The translations under genes and the position numbers were made by a program. The notes beneath the pieces were generated by a model. That model was not told where the DNA came from and made no database searches. It saw only the letters and a list, made by a program, of their open reading frames with translations. Below, piece by piece: positions 47,501 through 58,923 of a stretch of 64,000 nucleotides of DNA (positions are counted from its first letter, which is position 1; each line of letters starts with the position of its first letter). The DNA is from Athripsodes cinereus (Eukaryota; Arthropoda; Insecta; Trichoptera; Leptoceridae), in assembly GCA_947579605.1 (NCBI GenBank), contig OX388307.1, forward strand, positions 25,335,237 to 25,399,236. The letters run 5' to 3'.

Positions 47501-48692
47501 TTGGATTCAAAGAATTTTAGCTCAAAATTAAAAAGCATGCAGGTGCTTATGTAGACGTTCAAAGTCAAGATTCTGGCAACATCTGCTTTTATATTTGACG
47601 AAATGTCGAGAAAATGAATAAATATCTTATATTCTTGATTATATTTCGTGACCAATAAATGGATAATATTTTCGCTTACCCTTTTGATCCGAGTGGATCC
47701 ACATCTTCATTTGGAGAGAATATTCTGTTAGGAAAGTAATCAAAGTCTTTGATGAGGATGTGTTTGATAATCTCCGGATCCCTCACTAGTAACGCTGGCT
47801 TATCAAATGAGAAGAACCCCACCATAGGCTCGTCTGGATATAGGCTAAACAAAATACAGTAGTGTAAAAATTGAAGATATATATGAAGATTCAATTAAAA
47901 AAGTAACAAAGATTTTACCAGTAGGTATATAATTCGGTAGTACAATCGCCATGCACACTGATTGATGTCTTTCAATTAACCCAAATAATTAATTTCGAAA
48001 TACCTTCATAATACCTACAGAATGATAGAAAATAGTTTTTAGACACCTACTCTTAGATGGTAACATGTTATATTAGGACAAAAATGTAAGTAGACGTATT
48101 TATTTGAAATATGTTTTGTAATGATTTTTGAAAGAAAATTGTGTTTTCGGAACAAAGCTAGCCAGACAAGCTGTGACACCTGGAATGTTCCAAGTGCGTT
48201 TTCACCTTAGTTTTAGTTACATAAGGTATTTTTGAAATGGTAAGATACCAAGTACAAGTGGTTAGATGGAAGAAACCAATTCATAGTGATAATCTCGCCA
48301 ATGCATATATTATCATCCTAGTATTTTAAATTTTGGTTTGTTTTGTTTACACTCTTATATAATGATGATGTGCATAAAGAATAAAATAAATAAGTTGATA
48401 AATATTACTTGGTCTTTGCGTGGATATAAAGTGGTTTGATTTGAGCTTGGAATTGTCTATTTGGATATTTGAACATTTTTTATTTAGTTTTTATTTTCAC
48501 ATACTTGTATAAATATTCCAGATGTTCCCCAATAGAACGTCTGAGTACTGCCAGATTGAAAATGTTTCCAAATATTAGTGTAGGTTTCATATGGAATATT
48601 CCTCTTTTTTTCCAGTAATCATGGTGACGGGTGAGGAATAAGTACAATGAAATAAGGGCACTGGTAAGAATGATCAAGAACTCCACCCACAT
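44548..48692 (-). CDS. Cytochrome P450, CYP6-like (clan 3), complete
   Basis: Nine minus-strand exons: 48692-48505, 47844-47680, 47325-47177, 46831-46704, 46323-46083, 45858-45740, 45242-45143, 45055-44937 and 44847-44548. All phases agree and give 502 residues, the normal length. Residues 1-20 form a membrane anchor, so it is a microsomal monooxygenase. Landmarks: W127xxxR131 of helix C, AGFETSS (307-313) of helix I, ESLR (364-367) of helix K, DPERF (419-423), and the heme loop FGEGKRICIA (439-448) with ligand Cys446. The usual Gly two after the Cys is Ala448. FLDLVMEIRK and the heme loop style fit insect CYP6-type enzymes, which oxidise plant compounds, insecticides or hormones; the substrate is unknown. 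A donor at GAAG|GTGAAG ends exon 3; reading past it gives a false tail. Family and subfamily need comparison with named P450s. Confidence 0.9.
45402..45664. repeat. Imperfect inverted repeat in P450 intron 6
   Basis: Arms of about 80 bp: left with GCAAAATCCAATC, AGTGAGAAAGG and TAGGCTGGCT, right with AGCCAGCCTA, CCTTTCTCACTT and GATTGGATTTTGC. ATTGAGGTGTAATA occurs on the plus strand at both 45293 and 45662, so it may be a flanking duplication. It is a MITE of unknown type. Confidence 0.55.
46488..46640 (-). repeat. SINE-like family S copy
   Basis: In intron 4 of the P450 gene: TATCCTACAAGTAAGGTAG, then CCTCTCCGAGTCA, TTGGGTTGCATACGTCATCAC, in minus orientation. Confidence 0.5.
48245..48398 (+). 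repeat. Repeat tail matching 5230-5385
   Basis: GTGGTTAGATGGAAGAAA, ATAATCTCGCCA, AATGATGATGTGCA and an AATAAAATAAATAA end. It lies in intron 1 of the P450 gene. Confidence 0.6.
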
Positions 48693-48811
48693 TATTGCGA
48701 CTTATTTTTTTGCCTAAAAGACAATACAAATCATGAATTTATTTTTTTATTTTACATTTACCTAACAGCACAAGGTCTTCAACACACTATTAATCTATTT
48801 GAATTACTTTC

Positions 48812-49035
48812 CGTGGGGCACAAAGTAAGTTTTCGAGTGTCCCGCAAAAGGTCAAAAGGAAGATCTTTGACAAAATAAAGACATTTTATATACTATTAAA
48901 GTCAGCGATGAAGTTTGGCACTCATCCTGAATGTCATAATTATTTGTTGGCATCGAGAGGATAGTTTGTATGTTACTTACATGCAGCTGATCTGCTGGCT
49001 ACCCTACAAGTGGGAAATGCCGTGATGGTATAAGT
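48812..49035 (+). repeat. SINE-like family S, near full-length copy
   Basis: CCGTGGGGCACAAAGTAAG, TTTTCGAGTGTCC, GGCACTCATCCTGAATGTCA and GGAAATGCCGTGATGGTATA. It lies 120 bp upstream of the P450 start, so it may overlap that gene's promoter. Confidence 0.65.
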
Positions 49036-49504
49036 AGATAGTACAGATAGATATTTCCTAGATTAATTAGATAAAAGTTGACCTACTTCTAAGGAGAATA
49101 AGACTTTGTAATCAATGTTATCAATCTAATAATTATGATTTGATTGTGTCTATTATCACAGATAGATAAATAATTATTTGTTTTTCAGCCTTATCACTTC
49201 CTAAATCTGTCAATAAACTCAGTCAATAAAAAAACGAGCAAGTATTTACATTTCTGTCAATATCTCAAGACGAATAATTTTAATTTTTACATATTAACTT
49301 TTAATTGTAATTAATTGTTAATTGTAATTTTTACATATTAAGTTTTTTAAATTTATTATTTTATTCTTGACTAAACATTGGTTATGATAATATAGTAAAT
49401 CAACACAAAATATCTGTTACACATTTTAATGTACAGAGGGGAAGATAATATCTTCCAACTAATCCAGCTAACAAGTTATCTATGTATAGGTATGTCTATA
49501 TTAT

Positions 49505-49692
49505 TATCTTGGCATCTTTCACGAGTGGGGTATTCAGTAGATTATTTTATTAATAAACATGCAGATCACCCTCCCCGTGCCAATAAATGAACGATATTGA
49601 AGTTGAGTGGCATACTTCATCGCTAAATTAAAGATGTTATATTTGACGTATTATAAATAGGTAGGTACCTGCCTTTCAAAGGACACTCGAAA
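49505..49692 (-). repeat. SINE-like family S copy
   Basis: Minus orientation: ACGAGTGGGGTATTCAGTAGA, CCTCCCCGTGCCAATAAA, GTGGCATACTTCATCGC and CCTTTCAAAGGACACTCGAAAA. Confidence 0.55.
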
Positions 49693-49994
49693 ATCAAAAT
49701 AAAATAGTGAGAGACTTATTCTAGACTGTTTCAATAATACACAATAACTTATTAACTTAAGAATATTTTTCATTGCTAACATATTGAAATACTACAAGTT
49801 TTATGATAAAAATCTGTTATAAAATTTTGTAGTTGATTGTCTTATCTTACAGGAAAAATACTCTCTGGAGGAAAAATACTCTGGAAAATAACAGCTGGAC
49901 TCATTTCAACTTACGAATATACCAGAACATCATATAAATATCTAAACGTAAACTTAATAACTTCTAAGGTCTACAAAGAAAAATATATAAATAA

Positions 49995-49998
<4 letters not shown>

Positions 49999-50053
<55 letters not shown>
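49999..50053. repeat. AT microsatellite
   Basis: About 27 uninterrupted TA units. The open frame that runs through it is not a gene. Confidence 0.95.
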
Positions 50054-50055
<2 letters not shown>

Positions 50056-50547
50056 CTATTCATAAAAATAGTTCAGATATGGCAATACAAATCAATATTT
50101 GTAAACAAGTCATAAAAATTGTGATAAAAAAAACTAAAGATTAATTTAAATTTCAACTTTTAATACACTGACCACTTTGATAAAAAAATAATAAATAAAA
50201 GAAAAACACTATAAAATAATGAAAAAAGTTAAAAATTGTAATGTAATGCAATCAACTTAAAATTATATACACAAAAATGTTTATTCCAGGAATAAGTCAC
50301 ACCTTTTACTAATAATTAACGTATGAATTATAAAAGATATCTCATACTTATTGAAAAAAAAAACAATATGTCTCACGTCGTCACAATTATATCAACTAAT
50401 GAAATAATGGAGAAGTAAGATATGTGAAACACATACCTACAAACATTATTCATATTAACTAGCTTACAACCCAGCTTTACTCAGGGTATAATCATTGAAT
50501 TATTGGACACAATAATTATACTATAGACGGTATAAGTAAGTATTTGG

Positions 50548-50692
50548 GTTAGTTGGAAGAGATCGCGCCTTTGCGATAAGCTCGCCCTATGTACATATAT
50601 TGATTATTATCTAATTTGAATGCATTTTTGTATAAACTTGTATGTATTGTGATTAATGCACAGTAAAGAATGAATGAATAAATAAATAAGCA
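50548..50692 (+). repeat. LINE 3' tail, family U
   Basis: GGGTTAGTTGGAAGAGATCG, GATAAGCTCGCCCTATG, then an AATGAATGAATAAATAAATAA end. It matches 19464-19600. Confidence 0.62.
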
Positions 50693-51313
50693 CATTTTTA
50701 AAAATTCATTTCTAAGACATGCCAAATAATTTAGAAATGGAATTACAATATTGTATATAATTTGTAATGGAAGCACAATATTGTACTTACTTATGGAGCT
50801 ATTCCTGTCTACTGCTACATAATAAACCTTCCCCAAATTTCTCGAAGCATTTTCTGCAACCAGTCATCAGCGATATTCTTGTATTGTTCACAGATCATTG
50901 TGTTGGAGGTCTTCTTTCCTCTACTTATTTCATCACTTTGGACCACCTTGTTGTGCCTATAAAAAAGCTTTGAAATTTATTTTGTTTTGATAGTTTGTAC
51001 GTATGTCATGATTATTAGCAGCTGCAATGTTTTTTTTATCTAAATATACATTTTAGCCATCTAAGACTTCATCATCAATACAATTATTCTCTTATCTTTC
51101 ATTAATTATTTAAAAACAAGTAAGGACAAGAGACAATCCACCCGAGTGCTTTTCGCATAAGAAAGCGGCCTAATGGTATATAGGTACCTGGTACCTACAT
51201 AAATCTAAGATAGGTACTTCAATTTCCATTACTACGTACCTATCTATATCAAAAAATGAGATCGCGTAGGTTTAAAATGTCTTAATTTCTGAAGACATTG
51301 TAAACATGTTCTA

Positions 51314-51552
51314 GTCGTGGAGCAGCCGGCAAAGAATTGGTCTTCCACTCTTTTCCGTAAGTTTTCGAGTGCGTGCCCTGTAAAAGGCAGGTGTTCTAAA
51401 AAACAAAGACATTTTACATCTCAAATTCAGCGTCGAGGTTTGGCACCCATCCTGAATATTTTTTTTTGGCACAGAGAAGACGGCCTACACGATAATTACT
51501 TGCAGTTGGTCTGCTGGCCACCCCACTTGTGTGATATGCCGTGATGGTGGCA
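51314..51552 (+). repeat. SINE-like family S, near full-length copy
   Basis: GTCGTGGAGCAGCCGGCAAA, TTTTCCGTAAGTTTTCGAGTG, GGCACCCATCCTGAATA and TGATATGCCGTGATGG. Confidence 0.68.
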
Positions 51553-52029
51553 TATTGTAAACATACACACATACATATATACGAAGTGACTGAAATATTG
51601 ATACAGGCATTATATCTACTACATCTCATGATTTAGTTATTATTAGGTACCTATTAGTATGTATTATACTTTATCAACGATTTATAATGTCGTATAGTAT
51701 TATGAATAGCGTATGTAAGTATTATTTAAATATTCTTATGACCGTGATAGCTTGTTATAAAATGCGGAACAACTACAGTAAACTGGACGACTATTTTTGA
51801 GACTTTGGAGTATTATTGATTGTTTTATAAATACTAACATTATTTTGTAAATTAAATATGTTAGGTATATACTGTGGTATGCCTGCGTGTATTTTGCCGC
51901 GTTAAAAATTAATATCGTATCTGTATTTATATTATGTCCCTGCATATAATTTAATATTATCGAACATTATACTCATTTTGAAAATTAATAACTGTATGTT
52001 TGAAAAGCATCACATGGAGGAACAAACAC

Positions 52030-52470
52030 ATGCTTGCAGAGAGTGAAGTTCGAATATTATAAAACATGTATCAGGCCAATAATGACTTACGGCGTCGAAA
52101 AAAGAGCAGATACAGCAAGAACCAAAAGCCTACTCAGAACATCTGAGATGAAAACCTTACGTGCTATCGCGAGAAAAACTCTCAGAGATAGAATCAGAAA
52201 TACTGAGATTAGAAGGATATGCAACACTGAGGGCATAGTGAGATGTAGTAGGAAGAGGAGCCAATTCTGGAGAGACCATGTGGACAGGATGACTGAAAAC
52301 AGGATCGCCCACATTGCTGCACAGAAGACACCGGCTGTCTCACATTCACGAGGAATACCACCAAAAAGATGGAAGGATAGCTGGTCCTCAGTGTCATAAA
52401 AGGGAATCACTTCCGAAACAACAAATCAATGATCTAGCACACGAGGAGGAAGAAGAAAAAGAATAACTGT
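52030..52470 (+). mobile_element. LINE ORF2 C-terminal fragment, family G
   Basis: An open frame of about 120 codons: EYYKTCIRPIMTYGVEKRADTA, LLRTSEMKTLRAIARKTLRD, RIRNTEIRRICN, SQFWRDHVDRM and GIPPKRWKDSW with a stop at 52397. The TYG-E-R...LRT-EMK-LR...RN-EIR...W--HV-RM order is a standard insect LINE tail. It ends in a GAGGAAGAAGAAAAAG stretch. Confidence 0.82.
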
Positions 52471-53384
52471 ATTAGCTTTTAAGATTTTTCTCAGATATAC
52501 GCCTGCGGTGTTTAGAAAATTTTCCAAGAACGTTATAGATGCATCAAAGCAGTTTAATATTTCAATGCGCCTCTAAGGCGAATCTTCTTCTGATGTCCAC
52601 TCTTATTGTGATATTTCAAATCCAGCAAAAAAAATAACCTTGCACAGTTATTTTACTCCCAAAACTAAGAGACAGATAGAGCGATTCTTAGTGTCATCTA
52701 CATGATGATTACATTATGGCTATGGACTACGTATTTTATTATTCCCTTGTCATGTATTTGTTTTTATTGCACGGTAAGGACGATCTACGATCTATACGAT
52801 CTGTTTATATATTTGTATACCTTATTGGTGGAGGATGCCGTGATGGTATAGATGGATAACTTTGGTGGAGTATCGCACATGAGAGAAAAAAGTGACGACC
52901 AGAATTATTTAAAGAAAAATAAATATTGGTTCCTCGATTCGTTGCATCGGTAGGTACTTATTATCAACTGAACTATTTCTATGGGTAGGTACTAGGTCCA
53001 TTGAATGCATTCTTGTACCCATATTATGATATCTTGTACCTACAAACTTATAGTTAGCTGCACTTAATATTACTTACATAATATGTAAGGAATTCTATCA
53101 GAGTGTCTCAAAGAACATGCTGATAAATTACTTACACACTACTATTGCCCCATGTTGGTGTAGCGTCAAAAGATAAAATCATTAAACTCGTGTAACAATT
53201 GATGTAGTTTATATAGTTTTATCCTTTTTGTATACGTGTGTTGTGACTTGTGATAACTGAATCTAGAAAATATCAGTATTGTGTGTTTATATTCGTTGCA
53301 TATTAATTTTGTGTATTTATACGTAGATATGTAAGTAGGAAAGTAATAATTGATTTGTTTTGAAATATGCATCATCATCATCAC
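52471..53384. other. AT-rich intergenic DNA, no gene seen
   Basis: No element or coding signal is recognised. 52826-52850 has a GAGGATGCCGTGATGGTATAG scrap of the family A/S tail. Confidence 0.4.
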
Positions 53385-53760
53385 CACTTCTACCACCATC
53401 ACTATCACGCTGCTTCCCTTACGAGGTAGGCAGAAAGGATCGAGTTCTACTTCCTCCTATTCGTGTATACACTTTTCGCTTCAGTCATTTTCACATAATT
53501 CCTCTGCATGCTTTCTTATTCAATGCAGTTGTTTATCGTGTTGCCATTAAATCCTTGATGCGTTTCCGAGAACCATTCCTCTCAGCCATATTATGTTTTC
53601 TTTGTCATTCTATCGTTGTTTATTCTTTCCACGTATGCAAACACCGTAGTTTTAAGGGGTTAATCCGTACATCTTTCAGTATCTTGAAGATAAACATTCG
53701 CTTGGCTTTTATTTTCCAGTTCATTGAAACCAATTTACCAATGTGAATATCTAAATGTTC
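53385..53760 (-). mobile_element. LINE ORF2 C-terminal fragment, family A, degraded
   Basis: The minus strand carries the family-A tail (CTGCCTACCTCGTAAGGGA at the 3' side, then the KDLTATR and GRIRGS-type blocks) with many stops. The 3' end at 53385 is a GATGATGATGATG stretch. The plus-strand frames at 53350-53746 are shadows. Confidence 0.6.
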
Positions 53761-54049
53761 ACCCGGTCAGTCCTCTGAACTTTTTCTTCAATTATTCGCT
53801 AGAATTTTGCAAGGTTTTCGTAAGACGATGAAAAATGCACTCTGTCTTAGGAAATAAAATGGTCTCACAAAGACTCTAGTTCCAGATTAATGATTTACAA
53901 TTAAATAAAAAATAAATAATAAAAAATGCACTTGAGTACTCAGAAAGGACTAGGTTTCTCGTTAATTTTTGTTACTCATTTAGTCTTCTGTAAAAGGTAG
54001 CTATTCATAAACAATTATATAATATAATCTAATAGTTGTTTTCAATTAA

Positions 54050-54325
54050 TCAACAAGGTAAATGAAATGTCTTACTTTTATAGCACGGAGTGGTCAATCT
54101 GCATGCTTCTTATATGCAGTTCGCCCGCTGGCTACGCATATGTGGGAAATTCCTTGGGGGGATAGATCTATAAATATATAGATATCTTTAATTCAAAAAT
54201 AAAATATGCCACTCACTTTGATATTTTTATTTATGTCACGGAGAGGACAACCTGAACGTTCTTTACGTGCAGTTCGTTTGACGGTTTCCTCAGGTCTGGG
54301 AAATTTCGTGATGGTTTGTTTAGAT
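54050..54325 (+). repeat. Two partial family S copies in tandem
   Basis: The first ends at about 54165 (CCGCTGGCTACGCATATGTG, GGAAATTCCTTGGGG), the second at about 54320 (CACGGAGAGGACAACCTG, GGGAAATTTCGTGATGG). Both are old and diverged. Confidence 0.5.
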
Positions 54326-54394
54326 AGAAATATAAATTTATAGATTTATCCTAAATAGTTCCTTCCTGTGCCTTAATCCTTCATTTTGTAGTAT

Positions 54395-54622
54395 TCATCA
54401 CAGGAAACATAGCACACATATTATAATGTTCTACTTAGGGCTAAGAATGTAATTAGTTATAATGAAGTTTAGTATTAACTGTTCACATTTAGTATTATTA
54501 ATTACACACATTGTCAACATAATATCACACATTATTTTGGTAAGTTGGAAGATATTGCCTCCAGGCAATTAGCTCGCCAATTGCTCATGATTTTTTTAAT
54601 GAATAAAGTGTTATTATTATTA
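54395..54622 (+). repeat. Retroelement 3' tail, family T
   Basis: The plus-strand counterpart of 9156-9400, ending ATTGCTCATGATTTTTTTAA then AATAAAGTGTTATTATTATTAG. Confidence 0.62.
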
Positions 54623-55505
54623 GTATTATAAATATTAAAAAAATAATTTGAACTGTACATAGCATGGCGAATTGCGATTTGCAATAATAACATATTTATT
54701 ATTAGTACCTACCTATTAATAAATTCATCATATAATAATTTGTAATGCATTAATACCTTCAATGAATCGATGCATATAAAATTGATTTAGTATTAAGAAT
54801 GTGTCAATTGCTATAATTAGGGTATGATTCTATATATCATTATGTTACGGTTTATTTCATATGGCCGACATTACTATGTCGTGCATTCCTTATCATGGAC
54901 GGAATAATTGCCAGTCTTCACGGCATATTTTTTTATTTAAATTTATTTACAAATCCACGGCGTGAGCCTTTTACATGTTTAAAAATATACAAAAAAAACA
55001 TACAAATCAAATTTCTCATTAACAAACACTGCTGGAGCAAGATTAGAACAAAAAAACTGTCGAAAAACAAAAACACAAATGGGAATCAATACAAAATATC
55101 AATAATTTTAGTCAAATCACAAAATAGTATAGAATGTCAATGAAATGTTTAGCAATATGTCAAGAATTAAATTTAAAATCGAAATAAAGTTTGGAGATGT
55201 CAAGTAGGTAGAAGAAAAAAAAATCTATGAGAAATAGTACAAATATTTTAAATGTCATAAGAAATGTAGTCAATAGTTGAAATGTCGTAAGAATTAGTCT
55301 ATAATAGATTAAAATGTCAATAATAAAATAGAAAAATATTAATTATAATTTAAATAATCTATTCTATTTTTCTCAAGGCCATCCTAGGATTTAGGATTTA
55401 AATAATCAATGATGTTTTATCACCAGATAAAGGAAACAATCTAAAAATAGTACAATGATACAATTTAGATAACAAAATACCAAAAAAAATAAAAAAAATA
55501 CAAAC
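54623..55505. other. AT-rich DNA with a low-copy repeat
   Basis: 54925-55000 shares GTGAGCCTTTTACATGTTTA with sites near 4700, 5500 and 56325. The 82-codon frame starting at 54895 has no features. Otherwise nothing is seen. Confidence 0.4.
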
Positions 55506-55507
55506 AT

Positions 55508-55630
55508 TCTTCGAAGTGGCGTAGCCAGCAGATTAATTGTGCATGTAAGTTGTCTTTTTCATCCTAATAGAAAACAAGACATTCAGAATGGGTGGCAGAT
55601 TTATCGCTAAATGGATATGCTTTATGGATA
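55508..55630 (-). repeat. SINE-like family S copy
   Basis: Minus orientation: AGTGGCGTAGCCAGCAGATTA, then CAAGACATTCAGAATGGGTGG. Confidence 0.5.
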
Positions 55631-55679
55631 TGCGTCTGTCTTTTGAAAGCTTACAAAAAGTTTTGGAGACCTATGTACT

Positions 55680-55790
55680 ATATTCTGGGAACTCGGCTTT
55701 AGCCTGAGGATAAGAACGAAAGCTCTTGAAAGTTCTATCGCGATCGAAAGTCTTGTAGATGTCTGCGTTTTATTTTAAATGCGTTAAACC
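55680..55790 (+). mobile_element. Degraded Penelope-like end with hammerhead-like remains
   Basis: CTGAGGA at 55694-55700 (one change from CTGATGA), TAAGAAC-GAAA-GCTCTT, GAAA at 55718-55721, a palindromic ATCGCGAT, AAAGTC, then GTTTTATTTTAAATG. It has the same plan as 7716-7823. Confidence 0.45.
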
Positions 55791-56017
55791 TTTCAACTCG
55801 TTTTATTTTCAAGATTTCCGCACCGTGTAGTAAGTTTGTATTAAGTAATTAAAATTGTTAGTTTTGACATCTATAGCGTCGTAAAAATAACAAATTAGTA
55901 TTACGATAACACAGATTACTATATTGGGTGTCATTAAGTAAGTACCAATAATTATTTTGTAAATAAAAATAATCATTATGTACATTTATTGTATGCCTTT
56001 ATTTTGATCACTAAGTG

Positions 56018-56227
56018 TGAATGTATGATTGCGGTGTTTTGTATGATACCTGCGTTGCCTGGACAGAGATTCGTGACTTGCCCGACCATGAGATGGCCTC
56101 GCGTAGTACTAAAAGACAGCTGGATATTGTTCCTTTTCAACAGTTTACTGTGGTCAATAAACCTTTGGGACACGATGAAATTGACACCGCAAACAAATCA
56201 GATATATGTAAGTTTCTTGGTGTGTGA
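56018..56227 (+). pseudogene. Possible orphan exon or transposon-coding fragment
   Basis: The frame CGVLYDTCVAWTEIRDLPDHEM ... KRQLDIVPFQQFTVVNKPLGHDEIDTANKSDI has normal codon-like composition, unlike the flanks, and is followed by a consensus donor T|GTAAGT at 56209. No partner exon with matching phase was found, and the family is not recognised. It could be part of the transposase remnant at 56389-56634 or an exon of a gene extending beyond what I can read. Confidence 0.3.
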
Positions 56228-56388
56228 GCCCTTTTATACGACGCGGATAAATTTGTTTTAGAGATACATATTGAGTGTAATTATTATACAAAACGATACA
56301 TTTTTATTTACAGTTTAACACGGCAAAGCCTTTTACATGTTAAAAAAAACAACAATATCAATTTGACAGACGATGACAAAAATACAGC

Positions 56389-56634
56389 TTGTACCAGCAT
56401 GCATATAAATTAGATACGAAAGACATCGTGAGATCGAGTGGGAAAGGAGACGATTTTGAAGCGGCCATGTTGGTATATTGGATGGATGACAAGAGAATCG
56501 TTCAGGTTGCTACAAATTATACACCTGGGGGGCTAAAAAGACCACTTTATATGAATCATAGTAAGATCATATTAGCAATTGTAAAACGATTTAACGGCAA
56601 CATTTCAACAAATATGAATCATTTGATGAAATGA
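56389..56634 (+). pseudogene. piggyBac-like transposase remnant
   Basis: A frame of about 80 codons holds SSGKGDDFEAAMLVYWMDDKRIVQVATNYTPG, which resembles the W-D-x-K/R-x-V...S/T stretch before the last acidic residue in piggyBac-type transposases, then RPLYMNHSK. It is short, lacks the rest of the domain and is preceded by a copy of the AGCCTTTTACATGTT repeat. Assignment rests on one motif block. Confidence 0.35.
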
Positions 56635-57154
56635 ATTGCGGGTGAATCGCGTACAGTCGTGACCATTTTACGAAAATTAGAGGAATTGCTACGGATCTGC
56701 TGGCAAGTTGAGAAATGAATCATCTTTAGATGAATTGCTCAATGTGGCTGAATTGCGCATAGAATTGCGCACGAATTTTAGGCCCCCAGTTGGCTCGTTT
56801 TTACGAGACAGACTACCAAAAAGTTAGAAGGATAGCTGGTCAACGATCTAAAATAAAAGAATGAAGAAGAGCGTACAAAAAGGTAGTTGGTATTTTATAC
56901 TCAATATTATATTATATGGTATAATATTATGGTATGTTATATTATATTAATTTTTATATTTATAATATTGGTATTTTATATCTTTCTACATACAACAAGT
57001 ACATTCAAGTGATTCATATATCGAATCTTCCAAGCGACTTAATTCACTTTGTTGATATAGGATATATATATTATATATATGTTGATAGGATAACAATAGT
57101 AAGTTTTTTCGGGTATATTTGGGTTAACTGTAAACCCAGATTAATAACTACGAA

Positions 57155-58183
57155 AAATTTATGATTTTAGTCATAAGTAATTTGGATTGTCTAGTTGTAA
57201 AAACGTTGGCCGTAAACTCAAGTCGGCGATGTAAGTTTCATTCAATAGCCGACTTTAACACTCTACGTACATAATATTATTATTATGACAACGATATAAC
57301 ATAGCAAATATTGCATTGTGATGTAGGTTAGTATCACGAGTTTAAATTATTATTTTGTTCTGATGTAACGTTAACGTTACTCGGGATCAAGTGGTTGAGT
57401 GGCTGTTAGTATACGAGAATGTATTTGTAGGTGAATTGTACATTGCATGTAGTAAATATACTAAACTTATTGAGTAGGTAGGTAGGCACCTACAATTACA
57501 AATTTATGATTTTAGTCATAAGTAATTTGGATTGTCTAGTTGTAAAAACGTTGGCCGTAAACTCAAGTCGGCGATGTAAGTTTCATTCAAAAGCCGACTT
57601 TAATACTCATACATAATATTATTATTATGACAACGATATAACATAGCAAATATTGCATTGTGATGTAGGTTAGTATCACGAGTTTAAATTATTATTTTGT
57701 TCTGATGTAACGTTAACGTTACTCGGGATCAAGTGGTTGAGTGGCTGTTAGTATACGAGAATGTATTTGTAGGTGAATTGTACATTGCATGTAGTAAATA
57801 TACTAAACTTATTGAGTAGGTAGGTAGGCACCTACAATTACAAATTTATGATTTTAGTCATAAGTAATTTGGATTGTCTAGTTGTAAAAACGTTGGCCGT
57901 AAACTCAAGTCGGCGATGTAAGTTTCATTCAAAAGCCGACTTTAATACTCATACATAATATTATTATTATGACAACGATATAACATAGCAAATATTGCAT
58001 TGTGATGTAGGTTAGTATCACGAGTTTAAATTATTATTTTGTTCTGATGTAACGTTAACGTTACTCGGGATCAAGTGGTTGAGTGGCTGTTAGTATACGA
58101 GAATGTATTTGTAGGTGAATTGTACATTGCATGTAGTAAATATACTAAACTTATTGAGTAGGTAGAGGTAGGCACCTACAATT
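57155..58183. repeat. Tandem repeat, three copies of about 343 bp
   Basis: Units start with AAATTTATGATTTTAGTCAT at 57155, 57500 and 57842. Copies 2 and 3 are nearly identical; copy 1 differs by a small indel near CTCTACGTAC. Each unit holds the perfect 16-bp palindrome GTAACGTTAACGTTAC and ends in GTAGGTAGGCACCTACAATTA. No unit codes for protein. It is a young satellite-like array. Confidence 0.92.
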
Positions 58184-58579
58184 ATTTTACATAGTTTACA
58201 GTTCATTGTTTGAATGCCAATACGTCGATAAGGATATTGGGTGCGGTCGCAAAAGTTGGACGAGGAATCACATTAGTCCAAGTCTCATTTAGGAATGTTG
58301 GAATTGAAACGAGAATGTTTCTGAGTAATTTTATTACCTTCGGAAAAATCCATCTTGCTTGGAAAAATAATTATATTAATTATTTTCTTGTCAAGATGTT
58401 TATATTACGGTGTTTAAGAAGTTATATAAACACTTTTGAATGGAAAATTTAAAATATTTGTTTTTCATAGTCTGGATGATTTTTTCTCACAATACACCGT
58501 CTTTATAACAGTGTGGTTGGAATGACTGGGAACAGGACTCACTTGGCATAAATTCGCTCGAGAGTAGTTTTAAACGCGA
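58184..58579. other. Spacer between tandem array and LTR element
   Basis: An 80-codon frame at 58210-58452 has no recognisable domain. 58490-58570 resembles bases near 27470-27560 (AATACACC-TCTTATAACA), so it may be an old LINE piece. Confidence 0.4.
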
Positions 58580-58802
58580 TGTGACAGATTAATTCACATT
58601 AAAATTGTTAGGAATATGAATTTTGAATGTTTGCAACATTGCGGAAAGGAAGTGTGGAGAGTAAAGTTTTGTTCACCCACAAGTCGCCTATGAAATTTGC
58701 AACAATGTCATTCTTCAGCGGAATTAGATAGAGAAACGCACGTACCTTGGTATTCTCTCACGACAACTCGACATGTAAAAAAATCAAATTTAGTTTTGTG
58801 TA

Positions 58803-58812
58803 ATATATAAGA
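58803..58812 (+). promoter_or_regulatory. Candidate TATA box of the LTR
   Basis: ATATATAAG lies in the U3-like half of the LTR, about 600 bp before the AATAAA word. It is not proof of a promoter in AT-rich DNA. Confidence 0.3.
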
Positions 58813-58923
58813 AAAGTTTATGTTAATTCATAATGAATGTTAAAGATATTCATTCGATTTTTATATATAAATAATAACAGTGAATTAGTGATTAATCCGC
58901 CATTAAGATGCGGTCCTAGCTAC

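Noticed and set aside
49837..50055. 72-codon ORF ending in Tyr-Ile repeats
   Set aside because: The end is a TA microsatellite and the start has no support.
57155..58183. CRISPR array
   Set aside because: Units of about 343 bp in direct tandem without short repeats and spacers; the setting is eukaryotic.
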